Positions 34,777 to 44,922 are shown, counted from the stretch's first letter. The stretch is 64,000 nucleotides of DNA from Pseudomonas sp. R76 (GCF_009834565.1 NZ_CP019428.1:1612001-1676000), one strand, 5' to 3'. Made by a program: numbers and translations. Notes: a model not told the origin generated them from the letters alone.

Positions 34777-37064
34777 CCCCCGACCAGATGCGCGATGCCT
34801 CGCTGCTCGAACTGTTCAGCCTGGAAGCCGACGCGCAGACCCAAGTGCTGAGCGCCGGTTTGCTGGCCCTGGAACGCAACCCGACCCAGGCCGACCAGCT
34901 GGAAGCCTGCATGCGCGCCGCGCACTCGCTCAAGGGCGCGGCGCGGATTGTTGGGGTGGACGCCGGGGTCAGCGTGGCCCACGTCATGGAGGATTGCCTG
35001 GTCAGCGCCCAGGAAAGCCGCCTGTACCTGCAACCTGAACATATCGACGCCTTGCTGCAAGGCACCGACCTGCTGATGCGCATCGCCACGCCGGGCAATG
35101 ACGTCGGTCCGGCGGATATCCAGGCCTATGTGGCACTGATGGAGCGCCTGCTTGATCCGTCGCAGCCGATGGCCAAGGTCGCGCCGCCGTCAACGCCAGC
35201 GCCACCGCCGGTGCCTGCTCCGGCGCCTGTCGTCGAAGAACTGCCGCCGGAGCCCGAATCCGCGCCGCCGGTCACCAGCGAACTGCCGCGCCAGAATAAA
35301 CGCATGACCGAAGGCGGCGAGCGTGTGTTGCGGGTCACCGCCGAGCGCTTGAACAGCCTGCTCGACTTGTCGAGTAAGTCCCTGGTGGAAACCCAGCGGC
35401 TCAAGCCTTACCTGGCGAGCATGCAGCGCCTCAAGCGTATTCAAAGCCAGAGCGCACGCGCCTTGGACACCTTGGACGGGCAGCTCAAGACCCTGGATTT
35501 GAACCTTGAAGCCCAGGAAGCCTTGGCCGACACACGCCGCCTGTTAAGCGAAGCCCAGGCGCTGCTGGCGGAAAAAACCGCCGAGCTGGATGAGTTCGGC
35601 TGGCAGGCCGGGCAGCGCGCCCAGGTGCTGTACGACACTGCGCTGGCGTGCCGCATGCGACCGTTTGCCGATGTGCTCGCCGGGCAGGTGCGCATGGTGC
35701 GTGACCTGGGCCGCAGCCTGGGCAAACAAGTGCGCCTGGAGATCGAAGGCGAGAAGACGCAAGTCGACCGCGACGTGCTGGAAAAACTTGAGGCACCGCT
35801 TACGCATTTATTGCGCAATGCGGTCGACCACGGCATCGAAATGCCCGAGCAGCGCCTGCTGGCGGGTAAGCCAGCTGAAGGCCTGATCCGCCTGCGCGCG
35901 TCTCACCAAGCGGGTTTGCTCGTGCTGGAGTTGAGCGACGACGGCAATGGCGTCGATCTGGAGCGCCTGCGCGGCACCATCGTCGACCGGCACCTGTCAC
36001 CGCTGGAAACCGCCCTGCGCCTGAGTGAAGAGGAACTGCTGACGTTCCTGTTCCTGCCGGGTTTCAGCCTGCGTGACAAGGTCACCGAAGTGTCCGGGCG
36101 CGGCGTCGGCCTGGACGCGGTGCAACATATGGTTCGCCAACTGCGCGGCGCGGTGGTGCTGGAGCAGACGGCGGGGCAGGGCAGCCGCTTCCATCTGGAG
36201 GTGCCGCTGACGCTGTCGGTGGTGCGCAGCCTGGTGGTGGAAGTTGGCGAAGAAGCCTACGCGTTCCCGCTGGCGCACATCGAACGCATGTGCGACCTGG
36301 CGCCGGACGACATTGTGCAACTGGAAGGCCGCCAGCATTTCTGGCACGAAGGTCGCCACGTCGGCCTGGTCGCGGCCAGCCAGTTGCTGCAGCGCCCGGC
36401 CGGGCAGAGCAACGAAGAAACCCTGAAAGTGGTGGTGATCCGCGAGCGTGATGCGATCTATGGCATTGCGTTGGAGCGCTTTATCGGCGAGCGCACCTTG
36501 GTGGTGTTGCCGCTGGATGATCGCCTGGGCAAGGTCCAGGATATTTCTGCCGGTGCGTTGCTGGATGACGGCTCGGTGGTGTTGATCGTCGACGTTGAAG
36601 ACATGCTGCGTTCGGTCGACAAGCTGCTCAATACCGGCCGCCTGGAACGCATCGCCCGGCGCAGCCAGCAGGCCACCGAAGCGCCGCGCAAACGCGTGCT
36701 GGTGGTGGATGATTCGCTCACCGTGCGTGAGCTGCAACGCAAATTGTTACTTAATCGCGGTTATGAAGTGGCTGTCGCGGTCGATGGCATGGACGGCTGG
36801 AACGCGTTGCGCTCCGAAGACTTCGACCTGCTCATCACTGACATTGATATGCCTCGTATGGACGGTATTGAATTGGTCACACTCTTGCGTCGTGATAGTC
36901 GCCTGCAATCGTTGCCGGTGATGGTGGTGTCGTACAAGGATCGCGAAGAAGACCGGCGTCGTGGACTGGACGCCGGCGCCGACTATTATTTAGCTAAAGC
37001 CAGTTTCCATGACGACGCCTTGCTGGACGCCGTGGTGGAACTGATTGGAGGCGCACGGGCATGA
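34773..37064 (+). CDS. wspE: Hybrid sensor kinase WspE (CheA-REC)
   Basis: A 763-residue CheA-type kinase fused to a receiver. Order: Hpt domain with phospho-His51 (Ala-Ala-His-Ser-Leu-Lys-Gly-Ala-Ala), Pro-rich linker (about 133-170), dimerisation helices, ATPase domain (Asn-Ala-Val-Asp-His-Gly-Ile-Glu near 350), CheW-like domain and a C-terminal receiver starting near 642 with acceptor Asp690. It phosphorylates WspR and WspF. Overlaps both neighbours by four bases. Confidence 0.96.
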   Translation: MTPDQMRDASLLELFSLEADAQTQVLSAGLLALERNPTQADQLEACMRAAHSLKGAARIVGVDAGVSVAHVMEDCLVSAQESRLYLQPEHIDALLQGTDLLMRIATPGNDVGPADIQAYVALMERLLDPSQPMAKVAPPSTPAPPPVPAPAPVVEELPPEPESAPPVTSELPRQNKRMTEGGERVLRVTAERLNSLLDLSSKSLVETQRLKPYLASMQRLKRIQSQSARALDTLDGQLKTLDLNLEAQEALADTRRLLSEAQALLAEKTAELDEFGWQAGQRAQVLYDTALACRMRPFADVLAGQVRMVRDLGRSLGKQVRLEIEGEKTQVDRDVLEKLEAPLTHLLRNAVDHGIEMPEQRLLAGKPAEGLIRLRASHQAGLLVLELSDDGNGVDLERLRGTIVDRHLSPLETALRLSEEELLTFLFLPGFSLRDKVTEVSGRGVGLDAVQHMVRQLRGAVVLEQTAGQGSRFHLEVPLTLSVVRSLVVEVGEEAYAFPLAHIERMCDLAPDDIVQLEGRQHFWHEGRHVGLVAASQLLQRPAGQSNEETLKVVVIRERDAIYGIALERFIGERTLVVLPLDDRLGKVQDISAGALLDDGSVVLIVDVEDMLRSVDKLLNTGRLERIARRSQQATEAPRKRVLVVDDSLTVRELQRKLLLNRGYEVAVAVDGMDGWNALRSEDFDLLITDIDMPRMDGIELVTLLRRDSRLQSLPVMVVSYKDREEDRRRGLDAGADYYLAKASFHDDALLDAVVELIGGARA

Positions 37065-38071
37065 GGATTGCGATCGTCAATGACATGCCCATGGCCGTCG
37101 AGGCCTTGCGCCGCGCCTTGAGTTTTGAACCCGCGCACGAAGTGGTGTGGGTGGCCAGCAATGGCCTGGAAGCCGTGCAGCACTGCGCCGAAGTGACGCC
37201 GGACCTGATTCTGATGGACCTGATCATGCCGGTGATGGACGGCGTGGAAGCCACGCGGCGGATCATGGCCGAGACGCCGTGCCCGATCGTGATCGTCACC
37301 GTAGACCGCCAGGCCAATGTCAGCCGCGTGTTCGAAGCCATGGGCCACGGCGCGCTGGACGTGGTGGACACGCCGGCGCTGGGCGTCGGCAACGCCAAGG
37401 ACGCGGCGGCGCCGTTGCTGCGCAAAATCCTCAATATTGGCTGGCTGGTTGGCCAGCGCGGCAGCCGCGTACGCACCGAAACCGCGCCCCAGCGCAGCAC
37501 CGGCAAGCGCCAGAGCCTGGTGGCGATTGGTTCCTCGGCTGGCGGGCCGGCTGCCCTGGAAAGCCTGCTCAAGGGTTTGCCACGGGACTTTCCCGCGGCC
37601 ATCGTGCTGGTGCAGCATGTGGACCAGGTGTTCGCCGCCGGCATGGCCGAGTGGCTGAGCAGCGCTTCCGGCTTGCCGGTGCGCCTGGCGCGCGAGGGCG
37701 AGCCGCCACAAAGTGGCGTGGTCCTGCTGGCCGGCACCAACCACCATATTCGCCTGTTGAAAAATGGCACGCTAGCCTATACCGCAGAGCCGGTGAACGA
37801 GATTTACCGGCCGTCCATCGACGTGTTTTTTGAAAGCGTCGCCAGCCATTGGAACGGCGACGCCGTCGGCGTATTGCTGACCGGCATGGGGCGCGACGGC
37901 GCCCAGGGGCTCAAATTGCTGCGTGAACAAGGATATTTGACCATCGCCCAGGATCAGCAGAGCTCGGCGGTGTATGGCATGCCCAAAGCGGCGGCGGCCA
38001 TTGATGCCGCTGTTGAAATTCGCCCACTGGACAGAATTGCGCCCAGATTGCTGGAGGTCTTTGCAAAATGA
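37061..38071 (+). CDS. wspF: CheB-like methylesterase WspF
   Basis: A 336-residue receiver-methylesterase. The receiver acceptor is Asp53 (Leu-Met-Asp-Leu-Ile-Met-Pro); the esterase has Ser-Ser-Ala-Gly-Gly-Pro near residue 160, a His in Val-Gln-His-Val-Asp-Gln, and Gly-Met-Gly-Arg-Asp-Gly-Ala near residue 275, the full catalytic set. It resets WspA; its loss causes the wrinkly-spreader phenotype in P. fluorescens SBW25. Here the frame is intact. Confidence 0.96.
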   Translation: MRIAIVNDMPMAVEALRRALSFEPAHEVVWVASNGLEAVQHCAEVTPDLILMDLIMPVMDGVEATRRIMAETPCPIVIVTVDRQANVSRVFEAMGHGALDVVDTPALGVGNAKDAAAPLLRKILNIGWLVGQRGSRVRTETAPQRSTGKRQSLVAIGSSAGGPAALESLLKGLPRDFPAAIVLVQHVDQVFAAGMAEWLSSASGLPVRLAREGEPPQSGVVLLAGTNHHIRLLKNGTLAYTAEPVNEIYRPSIDVFFESVASHWNGDAVGVLLTGMGRDGAQGLKLLREQGYLTIAQDQQSSAVYGMPKAAAAIDAAVEIRPLDRIAPRLLEVFAK

Positions 38072-38123
38072 TCAAAGCCTCCCGCAGTGCCGGCTTGCAG
38101 GACAGTAATTCAGGTGACTGCAC

Positions 38124-39125
38124 ATGAATGATCTACAGATCGACGACATCAAGACCGACGAAAATGCCGCCATGGTGTTGCTGGTCGACGACCAGGCCAT
38201 GATCGGCGAAGCCGTGCGGCGTGGCCTGGCCCATGAAGAAAACATCGATTTCCACTTTTGCGCCGACCCGCATCAGGCGATTGCCCAGGCGATTCGCATC
38301 AAACCCACGGTGATCCTGCAGGATTTGGTCATGCCGGGCCTCGACGGCCTGACGCTGGTGCGCGAATACCGCAACCATCCGGCCACGGCGAATATCCCGA
38401 TCATCGTGCTGTCCACCAAGGAAGACCCACTGATCAAAAGCGCGGCGTTTGCGGCCGGGGCCAACGATTACCTGGTCAAACTGCCGGACAACATCGAGCT
38501 GGTGGCGCGCATTCGTTATCACTCGCGCTCCTACATGACCCTGTTGCAGCGGGATGCGGCGTATCGCGCATTGCGCGTCAGCCAGCAGCAACTGCTCGAC
38601 ACCAACCTGGTGCTGCAACGCTTGATGAACTCCGACGGCCTGACCGGGCTGTCCAATCGCCGCCACTTCGACGAATACCTGGAACTGGAATGGCGCCGCG
38701 CCATGCGTGACCAGACTCAGTTGTCGCTCTTGATGATCGATGTGGACTTCTTCAAGACCTACAACGACAGTTTCGGCCACGTCGAGGGCGATGAAGCCCT
38801 GCGCAAGGTCGCGGCGGCAATCCGCGAAGCCAGCAGTCGTCCTTCGGACTTGCCGGCGCGTTACGGCGGTGAAGAGTTTGCCCTGGTGTTGCCGAACACT
38901 TCGCCGGGCGGCGCACGCCTGGTGGCGGAAAAGCTGCGCATGGCGGTTGAGGCGTTGAAGATTCCGCATATTGCACCGGCCGAAGGCGCGAGCCTGACGA
39001 TCAGCATTGGGCTGTCGACCATGACGCCGGTGCAGAGCACGGATTGTCGGCAGCTAATCATGGCGGCGGACAAGGGTTTGTATACGGCCAAGCACAATGG
39101 GCGTAATCAGGTCGGTATCGAATAA
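38124..39125 (+). CDS. wspR: Diguanylate cyclase response regulator WspR
   Basis: A 333-residue receiver-GGDEF protein that makes cyclic di-GMP when phosphorylated. Acceptor Asp67 lies in Gln-Asp-Leu-Val-Met-Pro; the active-site motif Gly-Gly-Glu-Glu-Phe is at residues 248-252 and the product-inhibition I-site Arg-x-x-Asp (Arg-Pro-Ser-Asp) at 239-242. Start ATG follows the wspF stop by 52 bases, a slightly larger gap than elsewhere in the operon. A REPIN follows. Confidence 0.97.
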   Translation: MNDLQIDDIKTDENAAMVLLVDDQAMIGEAVRRGLAHEENIDFHFCADPHQAIAQAIRIKPTVILQDLVMPGLDGLTLVREYRNHPATANIPIIVLSTKEDPLIKSAAFAAGANDYLVKLPDNIELVARIRYHSRSYMTLLQRDAAYRALRVSQQQLLDTNLVLQRLMNSDGLTGLSNRRHFDEYLELEWRRAMRDQTQLSLLMIDVDFFKTYNDSFGHVEGDEALRKVAAAIREASSRPSDLPARYGGEEFALVLPNTSPGGARLVAEKLRMAVEALKIPHIAPAEGASLTISIGLSTMTPVQSTDCRQLIMAADKGLYTAKHNGRNQVGIE

Positions 39126-39146
39126 CCCGCAACGACGCTGATCCCC

Positions 39147-39235
39147 TGTGGGAGCTGGCTTGCCTGCGATAGCGGCCTGTCAGTTACCACCTCCGTATCT
39201 GATACACCGCCATCGCAGGCAAGCCAGCTCCCACA
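39147..39235. repeat. REPIN after wspR
   Basis: Inverted TGTGGGAGCTGGCTTGCCTG-type arms. Confidence 0.88.
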
Positions 39236-39359
39236 TTTGATCTGCATCCTTGTGCAGATCGTGCATATACCCGCCTTTTCGCCAAGCGGGCTGCCGTTGT
39301 CGCCGGTTTGTCGTTATACTCGTCGGCTTTCAAAAGTTCGCCAACGAGTGCTGCCCGCC

Positions 39360-40455
39360 ATGGAAATCAACCCGATCCTTAACACCATCAAGGACCTGTC
39401 CGAGCGCTCCGAAACTATTCGGGGGTATCTTTGACTACGATCAAAAGCATGAGCGTCTGACCGAAGTCAATCGCGAGCTTGAAGATCCGGCTGTCTGGAA
39501 CAAACCTGAATACGCCCAGGAACTGGGCCGCGAGCGCGCTGCGCTGGCGCAGATCGTCGACACCCTCGACGAGTTGAACACCGGTCTGGGCGATTGCCGC
39601 GACCTGCTGGACATGGCCGTCGAAGAAAATGACGAAGGCGCAGTGGGCGATGTCGTCGCCGAGCTGGCCCGTCTCGAGGAAAACCTCGCCAAGCTCGAAT
39701 TCCGCCGCATGTTCAGCCACGAAATGGACCCGAACAACGCCTACCTGGACATCCAGGCCGGTTCCGGGGGCACCGAGGCCCAGGACTGGGCCAACATCCT
39801 GCTGCGCATGTACCTGCGCTGGGCTGACAAACGCGGTTTCGACGCCACCATCATGGAGCTGTCGGCCGGTGAAGTCGCCGGTATCAAAGGCGCGACCGTG
39901 CACATCAAGGGTGAATATGCCTTTGGCTGGTTGCGCACCGAGATCGGCGTACACCGTCTGGTGCGCAAGAGCCCGTTCGACTCCGGCAACCGTCGCCACA
40001 CCTCGTTCTCTGCGGTGTTCGTCTCGCCTGAGATCGACGACAAAGTGGAAATCGAGATCAACCCGGCCGACCTGCGGATCGACACCTACCGCTCCTCCGG
40101 TGCCGGTGGTCAGCACGTAAACACCACCGACTCGGCCGTGCGTATCACCCACGTACCGACCAACACCGTGGTCAGCTGCCAGAACGAACGTTCCCAGCAC
40201 GCGAACAAGGACACCGCCATGAAAATGCTGCGGGCCAAGTTGTACGAGCAGGAAATGCAGAAGCGCAACGCCGCTTCCCAGGCGCTGGAAGACACCAAGT
40301 CGGATATCGGCTGGGGTCACCAGATCCGTTCGTACGTGCTCGATGCGTCGCGGATCAAGGATCTGCGCACTAACATCGAACGCAGCGACTGCGACAAGGT
40401 ACTCGACGGTGATATCGACGAATACCTGGAAGCCAGCCTGAAATCGGGCTTGTAA
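39360..40455 (+). CDS. prfB: Peptide chain release factor 2 (programmed +1 frameshift)
   Basis: RF2, which recognises UAA and UGA stop codons. The first 24 codons from ATG 39360 end in CTT followed by an in-frame TGA at 39432-39434; a +1 shift resumes at GAC 39433 and adds 340 codons, giving about 364 residues. The RF2 anticodon-like motif Ser-Pro-Phe is present, and Gly-Gly-Gln lies in the Gly-Ala-Gly-Gly-Gln-His-Val-Asn segment. Frameshifting lets RF2 regulate its own level. lysS follows, as in most gammaproteobacteria. Confidence 0.97.
39421..39434 (+). other. prfB autoregulatory +1 frameshift signal
   Basis: A GGGGG internal Shine-Dalgarno-like run, then TAT CTT TGA C, the classical RF2 recoding sequence. 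The usual A before the G run is replaced by C. Confidence 0.95.
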
Positions 40456-40493
40456 CACATGCAATGCGGGATTGGCTGACACCCCTCGATCCC

Positions 40494-40536
40494 TGTGGGA
40501 GCGGGCTTGCCCGCGATCCCCAGCCACAGGCTGGGG
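40494..40536. repeat. Single REP arm plus perfect hairpin before lysS
   Basis: One TGTGGGAGCGGGCTTGCCCG arm without its inverted partner, followed by an eight-base stem CCCCAGCC-ACA-GGCTGGGG (40518-40536). It lies in the prfB-lysS gap, about 28 bases before the lysS start, and could modulate read-through between them. Confidence 0.75.
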
Positions 40537-40564
40537 CAACGAACCTGATGGAAAATTTAAAGAC

Positions 40565-42067
40565 ATGAGCGACCAACAACTCGACCCGCAAGCCCTGCAA
40601 CAGGAAGAAAACTCCCTGATCGCCCTGCGCAAGGAAAAGCTGGCTGCCGAGCGCGCCAAGGGTAACGCCTTCCCGAACGACTTCCGCCGCGAAAACTACT
40701 GCGATGCCTTGCAGAAACAGTACGCGGACAAGACCAAGGAAGAGCTGGCCGAGGCTGCAATCCCGGTCAAGGTTGCCGGTCGCATCATGCTCAACCGTGG
40801 CTCGTTCATGGTGATCCAGGACATGACCGGTCGCATTCAGGTTTACGTCAACCGTAAAACCCTGTCCGAAGAAACCCTGGCCTCGGTGAAAACCTGGGAC
40901 ATGGGCGACATCATTGCCGCCGAAGGCACCCTGGCGCGTTCCGGCAAGGGCGACCTGTACGTTGAAATGACCAGCGTGCGCCTGCTGACCAAGTCGCTGC
41001 GCCCGCTGCCGGACAAGCACCACGGCCTGACCGACACCGAACAGCGCTACCGTCAGCGCTACGTTGACCTGATCGTCAACGAAGAAGTACGCCAGACTTT
41101 CCGCGTGCGTTCGCAGGTCATTGCGCACATCCGCAGCTTCCTGATGAAGCGTGACTTCCTCGAAGTCGAAACCCCGATGCTGCAAACCATCCCGGGTGGT
41201 GCCGCCGCCAAGCCGTTCGAAACCCACCACAACGCGCTGGACATGGAAATGTTCCTGCGCATTGCGCCTGAGCTGTACCTCAAGCGCCTCGTGGTTGGCG
41301 GCTTCGAAAAAGTGTTCGAGATCAACCGCAACTTCCGTAACGAAGGCGTTTCGACCCGTCACAACCCGGAATTCACCATGTTGGAGTTCTACCAGGCTTA
41401 CGCCGACTACGAAGACAACATGGACCTCACCGAAGAACTGTTCCGCGAGCTGGCGCAGCTGGTCCTGGGCAGCACCGACGTGCCGTACGGCGACAAGGTG
41501 TTCCACTTCGGCGAGCCGTTTGTGCGCCTGTCGGTGTTCGATTCGATCCTCAAGTACAACCCTGAGTTGACCGCTGACGACCTGAACGATATCGACAAGG
41601 CCCGCGCCATCGCCAAGAAAGCCGGCGCCAAGGTGCTGGGCTTTGAAGGCCTGGGCAAACTGCAGGTGATGATTTTCGAAGAGCTGGTGGAGCACAAGCT
41701 GGAACAGCCGCACTTCATTACCCAGTACCCGTTCGAAGTGTCGCCGCTGGCCCGTCGCAACGATGACAACCCGAACGTCACCGACCGTTTCGAGCTGTTT
41801 ATCGGTGGCCGCGAAATCGCCAACGCCTACTCCGAGTTGAACGACGCGGAAGACCAGGCCGAGCGCTTCATGGCCCAGGTGGCCGACAAGGACGCCGGCG
41901 ACGACGAAGCCATGCATTACGACGCCGACTTCGTCCGCGCCCTGGAATACGGCATGCCGCCAACCGCCGGTGAAGGTATCGGCATCGACCGCCTGGTGAT
42001 GCTGTTGACCAACTCGCCGTCGATCCGCGACGTGATCTTGTTCCCGCACATGCGGCCACAAGCGTAA
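40565..42067 (+). CDS. lysS: Lysine--tRNA ligase (class II)
   Basis: A 500-residue class II lysyl-tRNA synthetase. N-terminal OB-fold anticodon-binding domain (about residues 60-150) precedes the catalytic core with motif 2 (Phe-Arg-Asn-Glu-Gly near residue 258) and motif 3 (Gly-Glu-Gly-Ile-Gly-Ile-Asp-Arg near residue 475). The start Met-Ser-Asp-Gln-Gln at 40565 is chosen; an upstream extension runs into the REP. Probably transcribed with prfB. Confidence 0.98.
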   Translation: MSDQQLDPQALQQEENSLIALRKEKLAAERAKGNAFPNDFRRENYCDALQKQYADKTKEELAEAAIPVKVAGRIMLNRGSFMVIQDMTGRIQVYVNRKTLSEETLASVKTWDMGDIIAAEGTLARSGKGDLYVEMTSVRLLTKSLRPLPDKHHGLTDTEQRYRQRYVDLIVNEEVRQTFRVRSQVIAHIRSFLMKRDFLEVETPMLQTIPGGAAAKPFETHHNALDMEMFLRIAPELYLKRLVVGGFEKVFEINRNFRNEGVSTRHNPEFTMLEFYQAYADYEDNMDLTEELFRELAQLVLGSTDVPYGDKVFHFGEPFVRLSVFDSILKYNPELTADDLNDIDKARAIAKKAGAKVLGFEGLGKLQVMIFEELVEHKLEQPHFITQYPFEVSPLARRNDDNPNVTDRFELFIGGREIANAYSELNDAEDQAERFMAQVADKDAGDDEAMHYDADFVRALEYGMPPTAGEGIGIDRLVMLLTNSPSIRDVILFPHMRPQA

Positions 42068-42082
42068 CCGTAGCGAAACCCG

Positions 42083-42110
42083 AAGCCGCCTTTTATAAGG
42101 CGGCTTTTTT
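42083..42110 (+). terminator. Terminator of lysS
   Basis: Eight-base stem AAGCCGCC/GGCGGCTT around TTTTATAA, followed by a T tract. Confidence 0.9.
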
Positions 42111-42147
42111 ATGTGGTGTATTCAGCCGTCAAGAGAACGGCGCCAGG

Positions 42148-42276
42148 TGATCGTCCCCACACCGTGCGTGGGATGATCGTTCCCTCGCTCTGCGTGGGAA
42201 TGCAACCCGTGACGCTCCGCGATGATCGTTCCCACGCTCTGCGTGGGAATGCAGTCCGTGACGCTCCGCGTCACCT
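42148..42276. repeat. Tandem GATCGTTCCC-type repeats before the TetR gene
   Basis: Three partial copies of the element seen at 27691-27824, in direct order. The last two form about 50-base units each containing GCTCTGCGTGGGAATGCA and CCGTGACGCTCCGCG. They occupy the lysS terminator region and the TetR gene's upstream DNA. Confidence 0.75.
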
Positions 42277-42294
42277 TTTAAAGGAAGATCTGTC

Positions 42295-43011
42295 GTGAAC
42301 CGCGTAATGGCTCAAAAAGGTGCCGCCGGCATTGCTGCTGCCGTGGCTGAAAGTGTTCAGTACCAGGGCCGCAAGGCCAGCCGACGAGGCAGCGAGCAGC
42401 GCAGGCAGGACATTCTTGATGCGGCCATGCGCATCGTCGTGCGCGACGGCGTACGTGGGGTTCGCCATCGCGCCGTCGCGGCCGAGGCCGGCGTGCCGTT
42501 GTCGGCCACCACCTACTACTTCAAGGATATCGATGACCTGCTCACCGATACCTTCGCCCAATACGTGGAACGCAGTGCCGCCTTCATGGGCAAGCTGTGG
42601 GTGCGCAACGAAGGCCTGCTGCGCGAGATGGTCGCCTATGGCGATGGCAGCCCGCAGTCGCGCTCGCAACTGGCCGACGACATCGCGCGGCTCACCGCCG
42701 ACTACGTGCTGCGCCAACTGACCAACCGCCGCGAACACCTTATGGCCGAACAGGCCTTTCGCCAGGAAGCCTTGCTCAACCCGCGCCTGGCGGAGTTGGT
42801 GCGTTCCCATCAACAGATTCTGCTGCAGGGCACGGGGCAGTTTTTCCAGGTATTGGGCTCCCGCGAGCCGCAACAGGATGCCAAAGTGTTGACGGCGATA
42901 ATCAGTCGGATGGAATATCAGGGCCTGCTTGGCGGCCCAGAGCCTCTGACCGGTGAAGAGATGCTTGAGATCCTCAAGCGTTACATGCATTTGGTGCTGG
43001 CCTCGGTCTAG
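42295..43011 (+). CDS. TetR-family transcriptional regulator
   Basis: A 238-residue TetR-type regulator, homologous by position to P. aeruginosa PA3699, next to lysS. The N-terminal helix-turn-helix (Arg-Gln-Asp-Ile-Leu-Asp-Ala-Ala-Met-Arg ... Val-Pro-Leu-Ser-Ala-Thr-Thr-Tyr-Tyr-Phe) is clear; an unusually long N-terminal extension of about 33 residues, rich in Ala, precedes it. The GTG start at 42295 has AGGAAG; an ATG four codons later is possible. Ligand and target genes unknown; the downstream lipoprotein and DUF1704 genes may be in the same unit. Confidence 0.87.
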   Translation: MNRVMAQKGAAGIAAAVAESVQYQGRKASRRGSEQRRQDILDAAMRIVVRDGVRGVRHRAVAAEAGVPLSATTYYFKDIDDLLTDTFAQYVERSAAFMGKLWVRNEGLLREMVAYGDGSPQSRSQLADDIARLTADYVLRQLTNRREHLMAEQAFRQEALLNPRLAELVRSHQQILLQGTGQFFQVLGSREPQQDAKVLTAIISRMEYQGLLGGPEPLTGEEMLEILKRYMHLVLASV

Positions 43012-43044
43012 CCTCATCTGGGAGCTGGCTTGATGGAGTACGCA

Positions 43045-43593
43045 ATGAAAGCCTGGCGTGTCGCGATCATCGCCTTATCGTTCCTGTTGCTCAGCGGTTG
43101 TTTGGTGACCTTCAAGGACCCGCTGCCGGCCCGTGAAAGCGCGCCGGATGCCTTGCTCGGCCATTGGTCGAGCAAAAATGCCTGGGGTGAGCCCCTCAAC
43201 CTGCAGATCACCCGCGACGGTGAGCACCGTTACAAAGCCGTGAGCTACCCTAAAGCCAAGCCGGGCCAGCGCGATGAGTACCTGTTCACGGTCTCGCGCC
43301 ATGGCAGCCGCTGGTATTTGTCGGCGCCGCTGCCGGACAAACTCGGCGGACATTTTTTCCTGGCGGGCTTTGAGTTTGATGAAAAGCACGAATTGGTGGT
43401 CTACAACCTCGACCTTGAGCAGATCCATCAAGCCATAGGTCAAAAAGTGCTGCACGGCAGCACTGTCGATACTGTCGAAGGTGACGGCGTGCTGGTCGAC
43501 AGCCCCATGGACCAGGTGTTTGCCTACCTGGATGACCCGGCCAATGCCGATGTGTTCGTTGAAGCCGTGCGCTACCAGCGTGCGGGCAAATAA
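43045..43593 (+). CDS. Putative lipoprotein, unknown function
   Basis: A 182-residue protein with a lipobox (Leu-Leu-Ser-Gly-Cys, lipidated Cys near residue 20) directly after a hydrophobic signal, so it is exported and anchored. The mature part has a beta-rich core (Trp-x4-Asn-Ala-Trp-Gly-Glu-Pro-Leu-Asn-Leu-Gln-Ile) and a helical C-terminus. No known family recognised. A degenerate REP arm (43019-43032) lies just upstream of its ribosome site. The ATG at 43045 was chosen. Confidence 0.7.
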   Translation: MKAWRVAIIALSFLLLSGCLVTFKDPLPARESAPDALLGHWSSKNAWGEPLNLQITRDGEHRYKAVSYPKAKPGQRDEYLFTVSRHGSRWYLSAPLPDKLGGHFFLAGFEFDEKHELVVYNLDLEQIHQAIGQKVLHGSTVDTVEGDGVLVDSPMDQVFAYLDDPANADVFVEAVRYQRAGK

Positions 43594-43614
43594 CGTTTAA
43601 AGGGGAAGCACCGG

Positions 43615-44892
43615 GTGGACGATTACCAGCAGACGATACGCACCTTGTCTGATCGCATTGTGCTGGCGCAAACACCGATTCGCGTCCTCGACGCCGTGAA
43701 GTGGGACGAAAACATTCGCCAAGGGTTCCTCAAGGCCAAGGGCAAGGCCATGCCCGCCGTGGACCGCGATTACTACCTGGGCCGGCCGCTGTCGTTCGAC
43801 TCCAGCGCGGTCAAGCTGGAGTTCCAGAACATCGAGCGCGACATCACCCGCCGCCTTGGCCAGTTCAGCCCGGTGGGGCAGATCATGCGGCGCATGTGCC
43901 GCGAATACCGCATGGTGGTGCGCATGCTCGAAGCGCGCGGCACCGAGGACTTCGGCCTGATCTCCCAAGAGCTGTATGGCGCCGCCTCCGATGCGTTCCA
44001 CGCCGGCGACCCGACCCTGGCTGACCTCGGCCTGATGCTGTCCGGCTACCTGAACAACATCGACGGCCGTGGCGATCTCAAAGACGAAGCCAAGACCCTC
44101 ACCGCCAAAGACGCCGTGGCGTTGCTGCAAACCCGACTGAACAAAGTGTTTGGCGAGGCGGAAGAAACCATCCGCGTGTTTGAGTCCGACGGTATCGTCG
44201 CCGACGCGGCGGCCGGCGCCGATTACATCAAGATCCGCGCCGACGCGATGTTCAACGACCGCGATGTGCGCGCCCTGGAAGTGCATGAAGGCTTGGTGCA
44301 CGTCGGCACCACGCTCAACGGCCAGAACCAGCCGATCTGCACGTTCCTGTCCAAAGGCCCGCCGTCCTCGACCGTGACCCAGGAAGGCTTGGCGATTTTG
44401 ATGGAGATCATCACCTTTGCGTCCTACCCAAGCCGCTTGCGCAAACTGACCAACCGCACCCGCGCCATTCATATGGTCGAGGAGGGCGCCGACTTCCTGC
44501 AGGTGTTCGAATTCTTCCGCGAGCAAGGCTTTGAAATGGCCGAAAGCTACGGCAATGCCAGCCGGGTATTCCGTGGTTCAACGCCGACCGGTCTGCCGTT
44601 TACCAAGGATTTGTCCTACCTCAAGGGCTTTATCATGGTCTACAACTACATCCAGCTGGCCGTGCGCAAAGGCAAGCTGGAACAAGTGCCGTTGCTGTTC
44701 TGCGGCAAGACCACGTTGGAAGACATGCGGACCCTGCGCCAACTGGTGGACGAAGGCCTGGTGGTGCCGCCCAAATACCTGCCCGAGCAGTTCCGCGACA
44801 TGAATGCGCTGGCGGCGTGGATGTGTTTCTCCAACTTCCTCAACCATCTGAGCCTGGATCGGATCGAGGCGGATTACTCGAATATTCTTTAG
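43615..44892 (+). CDS. DUF1704 (QEGLA-motif) metallopeptidase-like protein
   Basis: A 425-residue protein of the flavohemoglobin-expression-modulating QEGLA family (DUF1704), related to tyrosine carboxypeptidases. A zinc-type His-Glu-x-x-His motif is visible as His224-Glu225-Gly-Leu-Val-His228, and the Gln-Glu-Gly-Leu-Ala signature is at 256-260. Starts with GTG after AAAGGGG. Adjacent to the lipoprotein gene by 21 bases, so likely co-transcribed. The biological substrate is unknown. Confidence 0.85.
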   Translation: MDDYQQTIRTLSDRIVLAQTPIRVLDAVKWDENIRQGFLKAKGKAMPAVDRDYYLGRPLSFDSSAVKLEFQNIERDITRRLGQFSPVGQIMRRMCREYRMVVRMLEARGTEDFGLISQELYGAASDAFHAGDPTLADLGLMLSGYLNNIDGRGDLKDEAKTLTAKDAVALLQTRLNKVFGEAEETIRVFESDGIVADAAAGADYIKIRADAMFNDRDVRALEVHEGLVHVGTTLNGQNQPICTFLSKGPPSSTVTQEGLAILMEIITFASYPSRLRKLTNRTRAIHMVEEGADFLQVFEFFREQGFEMAESYGNASRVFRGSTPTGLPFTKDLSYLKGFIMVYNYIQLAVRKGKLEQVPLLFCGKTTLEDMRTLRQLVDEGLVVPPKYLPEQFRDMNALAAWMCFSNFLNHLSLDRIEADYSNIL

Positions 44893-44922
44893 GGATTTCC
44901 CTGAAGAAACCAGGTCAAAAAA

